Shown: positions 39,683 through 47,685 of the stretch, piece by piece
How the letters are laid out: the number at the start of each line of letters is the position of its first letter
Position numbering within the stretch: the first letter of the stretch is position 1
Source: Streptomyces griseorubiginosus
GTDB taxonomy: Bacteria > Actinomycetota > Actinomycetes > Streptomycetales > Streptomycetaceae
Length of the DNA stretch: 64,000 nt
Direction of reading: 5' to 3'
Assembly: GCF_001514195.1 (NCBI RefSeq)
Contig: NZ_KQ948737.1
Coordinates: 762,012 to 826,011, forward strand
Notes under the pieces: model-generated
Seen by the model: the letters and a program-made list of their open reading frames with translations, nothing else
Databases searched by the model: none
What the model was told of the DNA's origin: nothing
Translations under genes and position numbers: made by a program

Positions 39683-41299
39683 CTACACCCGGTTCCTGAG
39701 CGTCGCCGGCCGGGCCTGCGGGGCCCCGCTCCCGGTGACCGACAGCGATCCGGGGCTCGCGACCGAGGACGGGTCGGTCAGCCAGCGCTGCTCCTTCGAG
39801 CCGTCGCGGACCTTGACGACGATGTCCGCGCCCGCCTCCCCGGTGGTGGCGGCGAGGGCCAGCTGCTCGTCCCAGCGGGGGATCAACTCCCCCTGCACGG
39901 TGAGGTCGTAGCGCACGTCCTGGGCCCGCTTCGCCTTGTCCTCGGCGCACTCGCCGAGGATGACCACACCCGCGTCCACGTGCGAGTCCAGGCACAGCTC
40001 CGGGTTGGCCTCGCTGCGCAGCAGCCCGTCGGCCTCGTAGGACCACTGCTGGGTCACATCGGTGGAGCAGGCCGCCAGTTCGGTGCCGGCGCCCTCCTTC
40101 ACCGTGCCCCGGATGTCGAGGCAGAGGTCGGAGGCGGCGTTGCGCAGCCGGGTCACGGCCGGCGCGGTGGGCAGCTGGGCGGGGCCCGGGGTGCGGGGGC
40201 TCGCGCTCGGCACGGTGTCGTTGCCGGTGGCGCTGGTCGAGGCGGCCGGGTCGGCGCCGTCGTCGTGCGACCACAGGCCGGTGGCGAGCATCGCCGCGAG
40301 GATCCCGGCGGAGGTCAGGCCCACCCCGGTGAGCACCGTGCGCGAGGAGCGCAGACCGCTGCCGGTGCCGGGGGGCCGGCGGCCCGGCGTCGGGATGCGC
40401 GCCAGGATGCGGCGGCGTTCCGCGCCGTGCCGGCCGCTTCCCCGGCCGCGGGCCGAGTCCTGGGGCGTACGCCCGGCGCGCAGTTCGAGATAGCGCCGGG
40501 CACCCCAGCCGAGCACCGCCTCCGCGAGGAGGACACCGAGACCGCCCTCGAAATGGCTCAGTTGTTCCGCGGCGGAACGGCAGTAGGGGCACTCCGAGAG
40601 ATGCTGCTCGACATCCGGCAGCAGGGCGCCGCCGCGTCGAATCGGAACATCGAGGAGACGGTTGTAGAAGCGGCAATCCTTGGTCGGCGCGAGTTCCCGA
40701 TGGGCATGTACACATCCTTCCCGGAATTTTTCACGCGCCTGTTCGAGCGCTGCCGACGCGGTGTCGGTGTCCATGCCGAGGAGTGCGGCGGGCACCGCAA
40801 TCGAGTCGGCCTCGACCTCGGTGTGCCACAGCAAGCAGCGGGCGAGTCCGGGAAGGGACTGGAATGACCGCTCGGCGAGCTTGCGGTTTTCCGGGGTCAT
40901 CGACTTGGCGGCCCGCATCCCGCGGCCGCCGTTCGGTTTCACCAAGTCCGGCAGCACACCCGTTATTCGGTCCTGCGCCGTCCACTCCTTGACCGTGTCC
41001 CGCACGGCCACGAGGGTTCTCGGGCGCAGGGCGAGGGCCGGTTCGCCGAGTGCGAGACGGTCCAGGACCTGGTGGAAGGCGGCCGCGGCCACCATGGAGG
41101 CGGTCTCGGACGGGGACGCCAGACAGATCACCGCGTATTCGTGGGCCGGTTTCCAGTGGCGGGCCATGAGCAGGGCGACGGACTGGGCGGCCTCACCGTC
41201 GGGACGCCCCCTGAGCCGGGCTGCGAGATCCTCGTCGGATTCTCCGGACGCGCCGCCCGGCGGCGGGTAAGGCGGAAGCGGGGGGTGGGGGGTGGGCAC
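39683..41299 (-). CDS. Sigma-like/zinc-finger/membrane/ricin-lectin fusion protein (copy 1)
   Basis: A 538-residue chimera. Residues 20-200 resemble an ECF-type sigma factor, including a region-4-like stretch (SLPGLARCLLWHTEVEAD, then AALLGMDTDTASAALEQARE). Residues about 220-250 hold HLSECPYC, the HxxxCxxC motif of zinc-binding anti-sigma domains. One membrane helix follows (VLTGVGLTSAGILAAMLATG, about 318-337), then a Thr/Pro linker and a ricin B-type lectin domain with CLDIRG, QQWSYEADGLLRS and LCLDSH. The lectin should lie outside and the sigma part inside. The GTG start has GGAAGGA upstream. A paralogue lies at 52357-54252. Direct transcriptional activity is inference. Confidence 0.8.
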   Translation of the reverse strand: MPTPHPPLPPYPPPGGASGESDEDLAARLRGRPDGEAAQSVALLMARHWKPAHEYAVICLASPSETASMVAAAAFHQVLDRLALGEPALALRPRTLVAVRDTVKEWTAQDRITGVLPDLVKPNGGRGMRAAKSMTPENRKLAERSFQSLPGLARCLLWHTEVEADSIAVPAALLGMDTDTASAALEQAREKFREGCVHAHRELAPTKDCRFYNRLLDVPIRRGGALLPDVEQHLSECPYCRSAAEQLSHFEGGLGVLLAEAVLGWGARRYLELRAGRTPQDSARGRGSGRHGAERRRILARIPTPGRRPPGTGSGLRSSRTVLTGVGLTSAGILAAMLATGLWSHDDGADPAASTSATGNDTVPSASPRTPGPAQLPTAPAVTRLRNAASDLCLDIRGTVKEGAGTELAACSTDVTQQWSYEADGLLRSEANPELCLDSHVDAGVVILGECAEDKAKRAQDVRYDLTVQGELIPRWDEQLALAATTGEAGADIVVKVRDGSKEQRWLTDPSSVASPGSLSVTGSGAPQARPATLRNRV

Positions 41300-41884
41300 T
41301 GAGCGGATTCCTTCCCAGGGGCATGGGACTCACAGAAGTTCTCCTTGCCGAAAAGAAGTGCCGGACGGGGCATCCCTTTTGGGCGCGGTGTGGGAAGCAC
41401 GAATTCGCCGACGCCTCTTCGACCCGGTTCCCCACGAGACGAATACGACCCGGCCCTGCCCCCCACTCAGGTGGTTCACCCTTGCACAAGTCACTCACGG
41501 CCAACAAGGCACCTGGGCAACATCCACGTCAATGGAAAGTCAGTCGGAGGCCGCCGCAACTGCGCCTTCCCACACTGGCTTTCGACATTCCATGCGCCCC
41601 GTGTGAACCCCGCGCACGCGCCGGAGCGCCGCGCACGCTCCCGGAGTGCGGCGGGCGGTAGTGCACTGGGTACCGGCCCTTCTCGGAGGCCCCGCGCGGA
41701 ACGGCGGCTCTCCCGCGCCAAACCCCGGCCGCCGACCCCGTTCCTCCCGCCCTCGGTCGGCGGCCCCGGGGCGGGGGGACCGGGCGGGAGCGGCTCGACC
41801 CGGGTCCCCTTCCCCACGTCCACGGCACCCGGGTCGTTCCCCATGGCTTCGCACGGACCCTGCCCCAGCGCCCCCCTGAGAGCC
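41300..41884. other. 585-bp region without a recognised gene
   Basis: This gap lies upstream of the lectin-fusion gene and downstream of the Fic-like toxin gene. Frames crossing it have poor third-position bias. Bases 41330-41600 are lower in GC than their surroundings and probably hold the promoter of copy 1 of the lectin fusion. No clear palindrome, tRNA or repeat was seen. Confidence 0.4.
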
Positions 41885-42262
41885 TCAGATCTGCCAGGAG
41901 CGCAGTCGGTCCGCCGCGCCGTACACGTCGGTCTTGCCGGAGATCAGGTCGCGGGCGAGGTCGACCAAGGCGCCGTAGGGCGGATCGATGCCCACACCGC
42001 TGACGAACATGTAGGCCACGGCGGTGGCGCAGGCGAAGCGGGCGTTGGCGGACGGTAAGGGCTTGAGCAGGGCCAGGGTGTGCAGCAGGGCGGCGGCTCG
42101 CCAGGCCGGGTCGGAGTCCACGCCGAGACGCGGCGGATCGACCCGGTGCCGGGCGACGGCGGCGACGAGCGCCGAGAAGTCGTTGATCGTGGGCTGTTCG
42201 GGCAGGACCTCTTCGTGCCGCTGGAGCAGCCAGGGCACGTCGATGTGGACGACGGAAGCCAT
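41885..42262 (-). CDS. Fic/Doc-like toxin with degenerate motif and TTA codon
   Basis: A 125-residue protein of the small Fic-family toxin group paired with RHH antitoxins in Streptomyces. It reads VVHIDVPWLLQRHEEVLPEQ at the start and has KPLPSANARF where Fic proteins carry HPFxDGNxR: the catalytic His is Lys and the Gly is Ala, so AMP-transfer or Doc-type kinase activity is doubtful. Codon 69, inside that motif (42056-42058), is TTA, the bldA-dependent leucine codon. It starts three bases after the antitoxin stop. Confidence 0.75.
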   Translation of the reverse strand: MASVVHIDVPWLLQRHEEVLPEQPTINDFSALVAAVARHRVDPPRLGVDSDPAWRAAALLHTLALLKPLPSANARFACATAVAYMFVSGVGIDPPYGALVDLARDLISGKTDVYGAADRLRSWQI

Positions 42263-42265
42263 CGG

Positions 42266-42511
42266 TCAGGCGACCCGCCCCGCGCCCTTGCCCGCCGGTT
42301 CGTCCTCGGGGAAGGCGGCGGCGAACTCGTCGGCGTAGGCGGAGAAGAACCGGCGGAAGGCCTCCGCGCCTTCCTGGAGGGCCCGGTGCCGCGCGATGTC
42401 CGCGGCGGCGGCCTCCCGCACGAGGGCCTTCATCGACGTACCGCGCTCCTTGGCGATCTGCCGCAGGTCCTCCAGCTCGCGATCGCTGAACTCCACATTG
42501 AGAGCAGGCAT
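42266..42511 (-). CDS. Ribbon-helix-helix antitoxin
   Basis: An 81-residue protein beginning MPALNVEFSDRELEDLRQIA, a ribbon-helix-helix DNA-binding fold (strand NVEF, helices to about residue 45), followed by a C-terminal region (FRRFFSAYADEFAAAFPEDE) that would wrap the toxin. It is the first gene of the toxin-antitoxin operon, as expected for autorepression. ATG at 42511 is chosen because the RHH strand starts right after; the open frame extends upstream without coding character. Two CGGTACCG palindromes lie just upstream. Confidence 0.78.
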   Translation of the reverse strand: MPALNVEFSDRELEDLRQIAKERGTSMKALVREAAAADIARHRALQEGAEAFRRFFSAYADEFAAAFPEDEPAGKGAGRVA

Positions 42512-42518
42512 GCCCTCA

Positions 42519-42584
42519 CGGTACCGCGCGGGGTACTCCACCGTAAATACTCCCAGCTCAGAGTCGTATTGCGGCGGTACCGCG
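42519..42584 (-). promoter_or_regulatory. Candidate antitoxin operators (two CGGTACCG palindromes)
   Basis: CGGTACCGCG occurs at 42519-42528 and again at 42575-42584, flanking the expected promoter of the toxin-antitoxin operon. GGAGTA is also repeated between them on the complement. Short palindromes of this kind are typical targets of RHH antitoxins. Confidence 0.4.
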
Positions 42585-42701
42585 AGGTCGATACCCCGGC
42601 GGCCGCGGATGAGGCGTGAGTCACACTCCGCCCCCTCCATGTCACATTCCGGGCCCCGGAAGCCCTCGCAGGAGTGAGCGCGCCACTGGGAGGCCCACCC
42701 G

Positions 42702-43613
42702 ATGACCGAGATCCCCGTGCCCGTCGGCACCGAAGACCCGACCGGCGTCTTCGTCGAGCACCGTGAACTGCTGTTCGGCGTCGTCTACAACATGCTGAGC
42801 AGCGTCACCGACACCGAGGACGTCCTCCAGGACACCTGGCTGTCGTGGTCGCGCCGGGGCACCGGCGGAGTCGACAACCCGCGTGCCTACCTGGTCCGGA
42901 TCGCCGTCAACCACGCCCTGAAGCGGCGGGCCGTGGTCGACCGCCGCCGCGAGACGTACGTCGGCTCGTGGCTGCCCGAGCCCCTGGTCACCGAGGAGCC
43001 GGGCGCGGACGACCCGGCGCTGCGGACCGAGTCCGTGTCGCTGGCGATGCTGGTGGTCCTGGAGTCGCTGTCCCCGCTGGAGCGCGCGGTGTTCGTGCTC
43101 CACGAGGTGTTCGGGTACGCCCACACCGAGATCGCGGAGATCATCGACCGGAAACCGGCCGCCGTACGGCAGTTGGCGCATCGCGCGCGGGACCACGTGC
43201 AGGCTCGCCGGCCGCTGTACGAGGCGCATCCGCGGGTGCGCCGGGAGGCGACCGAGCGGTTCGTGCGGGCCGCCGTCGGCGGGGACATCGCGGAGCTGAT
43301 GGAGATCCTCGCCCCGGACGTGACGGTGTGGACCGACGGCGGCGGCATGCGCAAGCAGGCCCTGCGGCCGGTGCACGGGCGCGACAAGGCCGCCCGGCTC
43401 CTCACCGGGTACGCCAGGCGGGGCGGCGCCCACCTGGACCTGGAGCTGCGCCACCGGCGGGTCAACGGCGACGACGCCGCCGTGCTGTTCTCCCACGACT
43501 CGCCGTACGCGGTGATCGTCCTGGACCTCACCCCGGAGGGCGACCGGGTCGCGAACCTCTTCGTCGTCACCAACCCGGACAAGCTCACGCACGTCGACAA
43601 GGAGGAGGCATGA
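42702..43613 (+). CDS. ECF41-family RNA polymerase sigma factor
   Basis: A 303-residue ECF sigma factor with a C-terminal SnoaL-like domain. Sigma region 2 covers about residues 18-85 (LFGVVYNMLSSVTDTEDVLQDTW) and region 4 about 120-175 (LSPLERAVFVLHEVFGYAHTEIAEI). All three ECF41 signatures are present: WLPEPL between the sigma regions, DGGGM and NPDKL in the C-terminal domain, which regulates the sigma factor in place of an anti-sigma protein. The stop overlaps the start of a cytochrome b gene (ATGA). ECF41 genes usually sit next to a carboxymuconolactone-decarboxylase, oxidoreductase or epimerase gene; cytochrome b is an unusual neighbour. Confidence 0.93.
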   Translation: MTEIPVPVGTEDPTGVFVEHRELLFGVVYNMLSSVTDTEDVLQDTWLSWSRRGTGGVDNPRAYLVRIAVNHALKRRAVVDRRRETYVGSWLPEPLVTEEPGADDPALRTESVSLAMLVVLESLSPLERAVFVLHEVFGYAHTEIAEIIDRKPAAVRQLAHRARDHVQARRPLYEAHPRVRREATERFVRAAVGGDIAELMEILAPDVTVWTDGGGMRKQALRPVHGRDKAARLLTGYARRGGAHLDLELRHRRVNGDDAAVLFSHDSPYAVIVLDLTPEGDRVANLFVVTNPDKLTHVDKEEA

Positions 43614-45151
43614 CACCCTCGTTGACCACCAGGGAACAGCGGGCGGAGCCGGGCAGGGGCGAGCGGCTGTCCGGCTGGCTCGACGGCCGGCTCGGCACCC
43701 GCACCCTCGGCGCGAAGTACCTGCGCAAGGTCTTCCCGGACCACTGGTCCTTCCTGCTCGGCGAGATCTGTCTATACAGCTTCGTCGTGCTGATCCTGAC
43801 CGGGGTGTGGCTCACCCTGTTCTTCCATCCGTCGATGAACGAGGTGACGTACCACGGCAGTTACACGCCCCTGAACGGCGTGCGCATGTCGGAGGCGTAC
43901 GCCTCGACCCTGGACATCAGCTTCGACGTGCGCGGCGGACTGCTGATCCGCCAGCTGCACCACTGGTCGGCGCTGATCTTCGTCGCCGCGATGCTCACGC
44001 ACATGATGCGGCACTTCTTCACCGGCTCGTTCCGCAAACCGCGTGAGGTCAACTGGGTGTTCGGCTGGCTGCTGCTGTTCCTCGGCCTGTTCGAGGGCCT
44101 CTTCGGCTACTCGCTGCCGGACGACCTGCTGTCGGGCACGGGCCTCAGGTTCGTCTACGGCGCCACCCTGTCGGTGCCGATCGTCGGGACGTATCTCGCG
44201 CTGTTCCTGTTCGGCGGCGAGTTCCCCGGCCATGACATCGTGGCCCGCTTCTACTCGCTGCACATCCTGGTGATCCCCGGCATCATGGCGGCCCTCGTGC
44301 TGGCCCACCTGATCCTGGTCGTGTACCACAAGCACACCCAGTTCGCGGGCCCCGGGAAGACCGAACGCAACGTGGTCGGCACCCCGTTCTTCCCGGTGTA
44401 CCTGGCGAAGGCGGGCGGTTTCTTCTTCCTGGTCTTCGGGGCGCTCACCCTCATCGCGGCCGTGGCGTCCGTCAACCCCGTGTGGTCCTACGGCCCTTAC
44501 CGCGCCGACCAGGTCTCCACGGGCGCCCAGCCGGACTGGTACCTGGGCTTCGCGGAGGGCCTGGTGCGGGTGATGCCGGGCTGGGAGGTGACCCTCTGGG
44601 GCCACACGCTGATCCTCGGGGTCCTGATCCCGGTCGTGGTCTTCCCGCTGCTGCTGGTCTTCATCGGCGTCTACCCGTTCCTGGAGGCCCGGTTCACCAA
44701 GGACCGGCGGGAGCACCACCTGCTGGACCGCCCGCGCAACAAGCCTCTGCGCACCGCGATCGGCGCGTCCTGGATCAGCCTGTACCTGATCCTGCTGGCG
44801 GGCGGCGGCAACGACATCGTGGCGACCCGGCTGCACCTGTCCATCAACACGGTCACCTGGGCCGTACGGATCGGGATGTTCGTCGTCCCCGCGGTCGTCT
44901 TCGTCGTCACCCGGCGGATCTGCCTGGGGCTCCAACTCCGCGACCGGGAACTGGTGTTGCACGGCCGGGAGACGGGTGTGATCAAGCGGCTGCCGCACGG
45001 TGAGTACGTCGAGGTGCACCAGCCGCTCGATCAGGCCCGGCTCCACCAGCTCACCGCGCACGAGCGGCCCGGTGAGCTGGTGGAGCATCCGAAGGTCAGC
45101 CTTGATCCGCCACGAAGGACGCCATCCGGGTCAGGGCCGAGTTCCAGTTGA
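43610..45151 (+). CDS. Orphan cytochrome b (QcrB-like)
   Basis: A 513-residue membrane protein with eight or nine hydrophobic helices. Heme-ligand histidines are visible in QLHHWSALIFVAAMLTHMMRHFF and SLHILVIPGIMAALVLAHLILVVYHKH. The Qo-site segment reads NPVWSYGPYRADQV, equivalent to the PEW-like region of actinobacterial QcrB, followed by AQPDWYLGFAEGLVRVMPGWE. The Rieske and cytochrome c partners (qcrA, qcrC) are absent, so it is a second, stand-alone copy. It is translationally coupled to the ECF41 gene. Its last 19 codons overlap the 3' end of the opposing GH9 gene. Confidence 0.88.
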   Translation: MTPSLTTREQRAEPGRGERLSGWLDGRLGTRTLGAKYLRKVFPDHWSFLLGEICLYSFVVLILTGVWLTLFFHPSMNEVTYHGSYTPLNGVRMSEAYASTLDISFDVRGGLLIRQLHHWSALIFVAAMLTHMMRHFFTGSFRKPREVNWVFGWLLLFLGLFEGLFGYSLPDDLLSGTGLRFVYGATLSVPIVGTYLALFLFGGEFPGHDIVARFYSLHILVIPGIMAALVLAHLILVVYHKHTQFAGPGKTERNVVGTPFFPVYLAKAGGFFFLVFGALTLIAAVASVNPVWSYGPYRADQVSTGAQPDWYLGFAEGLVRVMPGWEVTLWGHTLILGVLIPVVVFPLLLVFIGVYPFLEARFTKDRREHHLLDRPRNKPLRTAIGASWISLYLILLAGGGNDIVATRLHLSINTVTWAVRIGMFVVPAVVFVVTRRICLGLQLRDRELVLHGRETGVIKRLPHGEYVEVHQPLDQARLHQLTAHERPGELVEHPKVSLDPPRRTPSGSGPSSS

Positions 45152-47339
45152 TGGTGTGCTCGTTGGTCGACCAGGACTGGATGTCGTCGATGTAGCAGAA
45201 CTGGCCGACACAGCCCTGGAGTTTGCTCTGTGCGTAGGGGTCCTGGATGCCCGAGTTCGGCCCGCCGGCGAGGGTGCCCTTCGGCGGGTTCGGCATGTTC
45301 GGGTCGAGCTGGTGGGCGTACCAACGGGCGTGCTGGTTGTGGGAGTTGACCTCGCCGTAGCCGGTCACATACGACATGTTGAGGGCGTTGCGGCCGAAGA
45401 TGTAGTCGATGCCCTGAAGGGCGCCGTCCCGGTACTTCGAGGCGCCGGTGATGTCGTAGGCGGTGGCGATGACGATGCCGTTGTGCAGGATCTGGTGGTT
45501 GGAGCCCCAGTCGTAGAGGTTGCCCTCCGGGGCGTACGGCAGGCCGTACGGGTGGGCCTTCAGGGTGGCCAGGTAGCCGTCGGCGCCCTTGACGACCGAC
45601 TGGCGGACCTTGTCGCGGCCGGGCAGCTTGCTGGGCACGGTCGCCAGGTCCAGCCGGGCCGCGGCGGCCGTACGGGCCCAGTCGTAGCCGACGGGGACGA
45701 AGATGTCGGCGGTGTGGACGGGTGAGGCGAGGACGTGGTCCTGGAAGGTCTTCTCACCCGTGGTGAGGTACAGCTCGGCCGCCGCCCAGTAGAACTCGTC
45801 GGTGACGTTGTTGTCGGCGTAGGTGCCGCCGCCGGTGCCGTCGCTCTCCGAGGCGTACAGGTCGGGGTGGGCGAGCGCGGCGGCCCAGGCCTTGCGGGCG
45901 GCCGTCAGGGCCCTGGCCGCGAAAGCCTTGTCGTACGGCTTGTACAGGCGGGCCGCCTGGGCGGCCGCCGCGGCGAGGTTCAGGGTCGCCGCGGTGGACG
46001 GTGGGTGCAGTTCACGCTTCTGCGGGTCGTCGCTCGGCAGCAGCGGCAGGCCGGTCCACTGCTCGTCGTGGATCTTGTGGTGGGCCATCCCGGCCAGCGG
46101 CTTCCCGTCCGGCACCTGCATCTTCAGGAGGAACTCCAGCTCCCAGCGGGCCTCGTCGAGGATGTCCGGGATTTTGTTGCCGCTCTCGGGGATGGCGAGG
46201 CTGCCGTCACCGAGCTTCCCCGGTTCCCCGGTGCGGGCGAGCAGTTCACGCTCGTACGTGCTGAGCAGCTCCCAGGTGGAGATGCCGCCGTTGACGACGT
46301 ACTTGCCGTGGTCGCCGGCGTCGTACCAGCCACCGGTGACGTCGAGGGTGTAGTCGCACACACCGGGCTGGCAGGGCACGTTCTTGTCGCCCTGGCTGGG
46401 AGCCGCGTTCACGTGACCGGCGGCGCGGCCGTAGCCCGGGCGCAGGTCGTCGCGGATCGCGATGCCGCTGCGCTGGGTGTAGTAGTACTTGGCCGCGTCC
46501 AGGCGGAGCTGCTCGTAGGCCGCGGCGCCGATGTCGAAGGGCCGGCTGGTCTCGCCGTCGGCGACCAGGGTGAACCCGGTGCCCTTCCTGCGGTAGGCGC
46601 TGAAGTCGATCGAGTGGACGTTCTGCCCGGAGGAGGCGTCGACACCGCGCGGCACGGTCGAGCCGTGGGCGACGACGGCGCCGGAGGCGTTCTTGAGCTG
46701 CCAGGGCAGCTTGGTCATGGCGTCGGTGACCAGGGTGGCGTTCTTCGGCCCGGCGGGCAGATAGGCGACCTGGTTGACCCGCACGCGCGGTCCGGTGTCG
46801 GGCACGTACACCTCGGGCGGGACCCCGCCCAGCAGGGAGGCGTCGTCCATGCAGAAGCGGAACGGGTCGGTGCCGCCGCCGAGTTGGAAGCCGACCTGGC
46901 CCTGTGCCGTGTCGACGGGCGAGGTGAACGTGTAGGAGTAGGAGTTCCCGGACACGCTCAGCTGCGGGCTCACCTCGAACCAGGTGTCGTAGGGCGCCAC
47001 TTGCAGCCCCACGATCGCGCGCACGACGTGCCCCTCGGGCGAACCCTTCGCGGTGAAGGAGAACTTGTACGACTCCCCCTTCACCAGGGTCACGTCGTTC
47101 TGGCCGACGGCCGCGTCCCAGCGGTTGGCGGTGCCGCCGGGCACGTCCGCGCAGAGCTGTCCGTCGGACACTTCCGCGGTGACGTTGCTGGTCGTCCACC
47201 AGGGCGCGGTGGTGGAGTCGAAGGTGCCGTTCTTGAGCTGTTCGACCTCCTCGGCGGCGGCTCCGGATGCGGGGAGGCCGACAAGTGCCGTCCCCGCGAG
47301 GGCCGCCAGGGCCAACAGGGCGGTTCTGCGTCGTTTCAC
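45096..47339 (-). CDS. Secreted GH9 cellulase with CBM4/9-like module
   Basis: A 747-residue secreted enzyme. A signal peptide (KRRRTALLALAALAGTALVG) is followed by a CBM4/9-like module (about 35-180, LKNGTFDSTTAPWWTTSN), an Ig-like N-terminal domain of GH9 (about 200-290) and the GH9 catalytic domain (about 300-745). Catalytic Asp residues lie in GGWYDAGDHGKYV and the acid Glu in STNEHTINWNSAL at the C-terminus, so the enzyme looks active. It should cut cellulose outside the cell. GTG at 47339 has AGAGGAG 7 bases upstream. A CebR-type box lies 40 bases before the start, indicating cellobiose induction. Confidence 0.93.
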   Translation of the reverse strand: MKRRRTALLALAALAGTALVGLPASGAAAEEVEQLKNGTFDSTTAPWWTTSNVTAEVSDGQLCADVPGGTANRWDAAVGQNDVTLVKGESYKFSFTAKGSPEGHVVRAIVGLQVAPYDTWFEVSPQLSVSGNSYSYTFTSPVDTAQGQVGFQLGGGTDPFRFCMDDASLLGGVPPEVYVPDTGPRVRVNQVAYLPAGPKNATLVTDAMTKLPWQLKNASGAVVAHGSTVPRGVDASSGQNVHSIDFSAYRRKGTGFTLVADGETSRPFDIGAAAYEQLRLDAAKYYYTQRSGIAIRDDLRPGYGRAAGHVNAAPSQGDKNVPCQPGVCDYTLDVTGGWYDAGDHGKYVVNGGISTWELLSTYERELLARTGEPGKLGDGSLAIPESGNKIPDILDEARWELEFLLKMQVPDGKPLAGMAHHKIHDEQWTGLPLLPSDDPQKRELHPPSTAATLNLAAAAAQAARLYKPYDKAFAARALTAARKAWAAALAHPDLYASESDGTGGGTYADNNVTDEFYWAAAELYLTTGEKTFQDHVLASPVHTADIFVPVGYDWARTAAAARLDLATVPSKLPGRDKVRQSVVKGADGYLATLKAHPYGLPYAPEGNLYDWGSNHQILHNGIVIATAYDITGASKYRDGALQGIDYIFGRNALNMSYVTGYGEVNSHNQHARWYAHQLDPNMPNPPKGTLAGGPNSGIQDPYAQSKLQGCVGQFCYIDDIQSWSTNEHTINWNSALTRMASFVADQG

Positions 47340-47378
47340 GTCTGGGCTCCTCTGGAGAGGTGCGGGCGACGCTCGTGA

Positions 47379-47392
47379 TGGGAGCGCTCCCA
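47379..47392. promoter_or_regulatory. CebR-type operator
   Basis: TGGGAGCGCTCCCA is a perfect 14-bp palindrome identical to the known CebR binding box of Streptomyces cellulose and cello-oligosaccharide genes. It sits 40 bases upstream of the GH9 start. Confidence 0.9.
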
Positions 47393-47685
47393 GAAGCGGA
47401 CGCCCGCCATGCTTGTTGCAGGCATGACACGGCGTCAACCACCGGGCAGCGCCAACTTGTCGCGCGATCGCCTGACGCCCCTCACTCATCGAGGCCCAGA
47501 AGCGCCCACAACTGATCGTGACCGCACACGACCTGACGGTAAGCCACACCCTGCTGTCCAGGACACGGTGAGCCGCCGCCGCCCGCCGCACCGCCCCCGC
47601 CGGATTTCCCCTTTGACCGGCATCTCCCGGCCGGCAGGGGTTCGCCGTCCGCGCGCGAGCGCGACGCACTAGTCTTGGAGCCCAA
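47393..47685. other. Divergent intergenic remainder between GH9 and SpoIIE genes
   Basis: Together with the CebR box the gap is 346 bp. No gene or further clear repeat was recognised; it must hold the promoters of both divergent genes. Confidence 0.4.
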
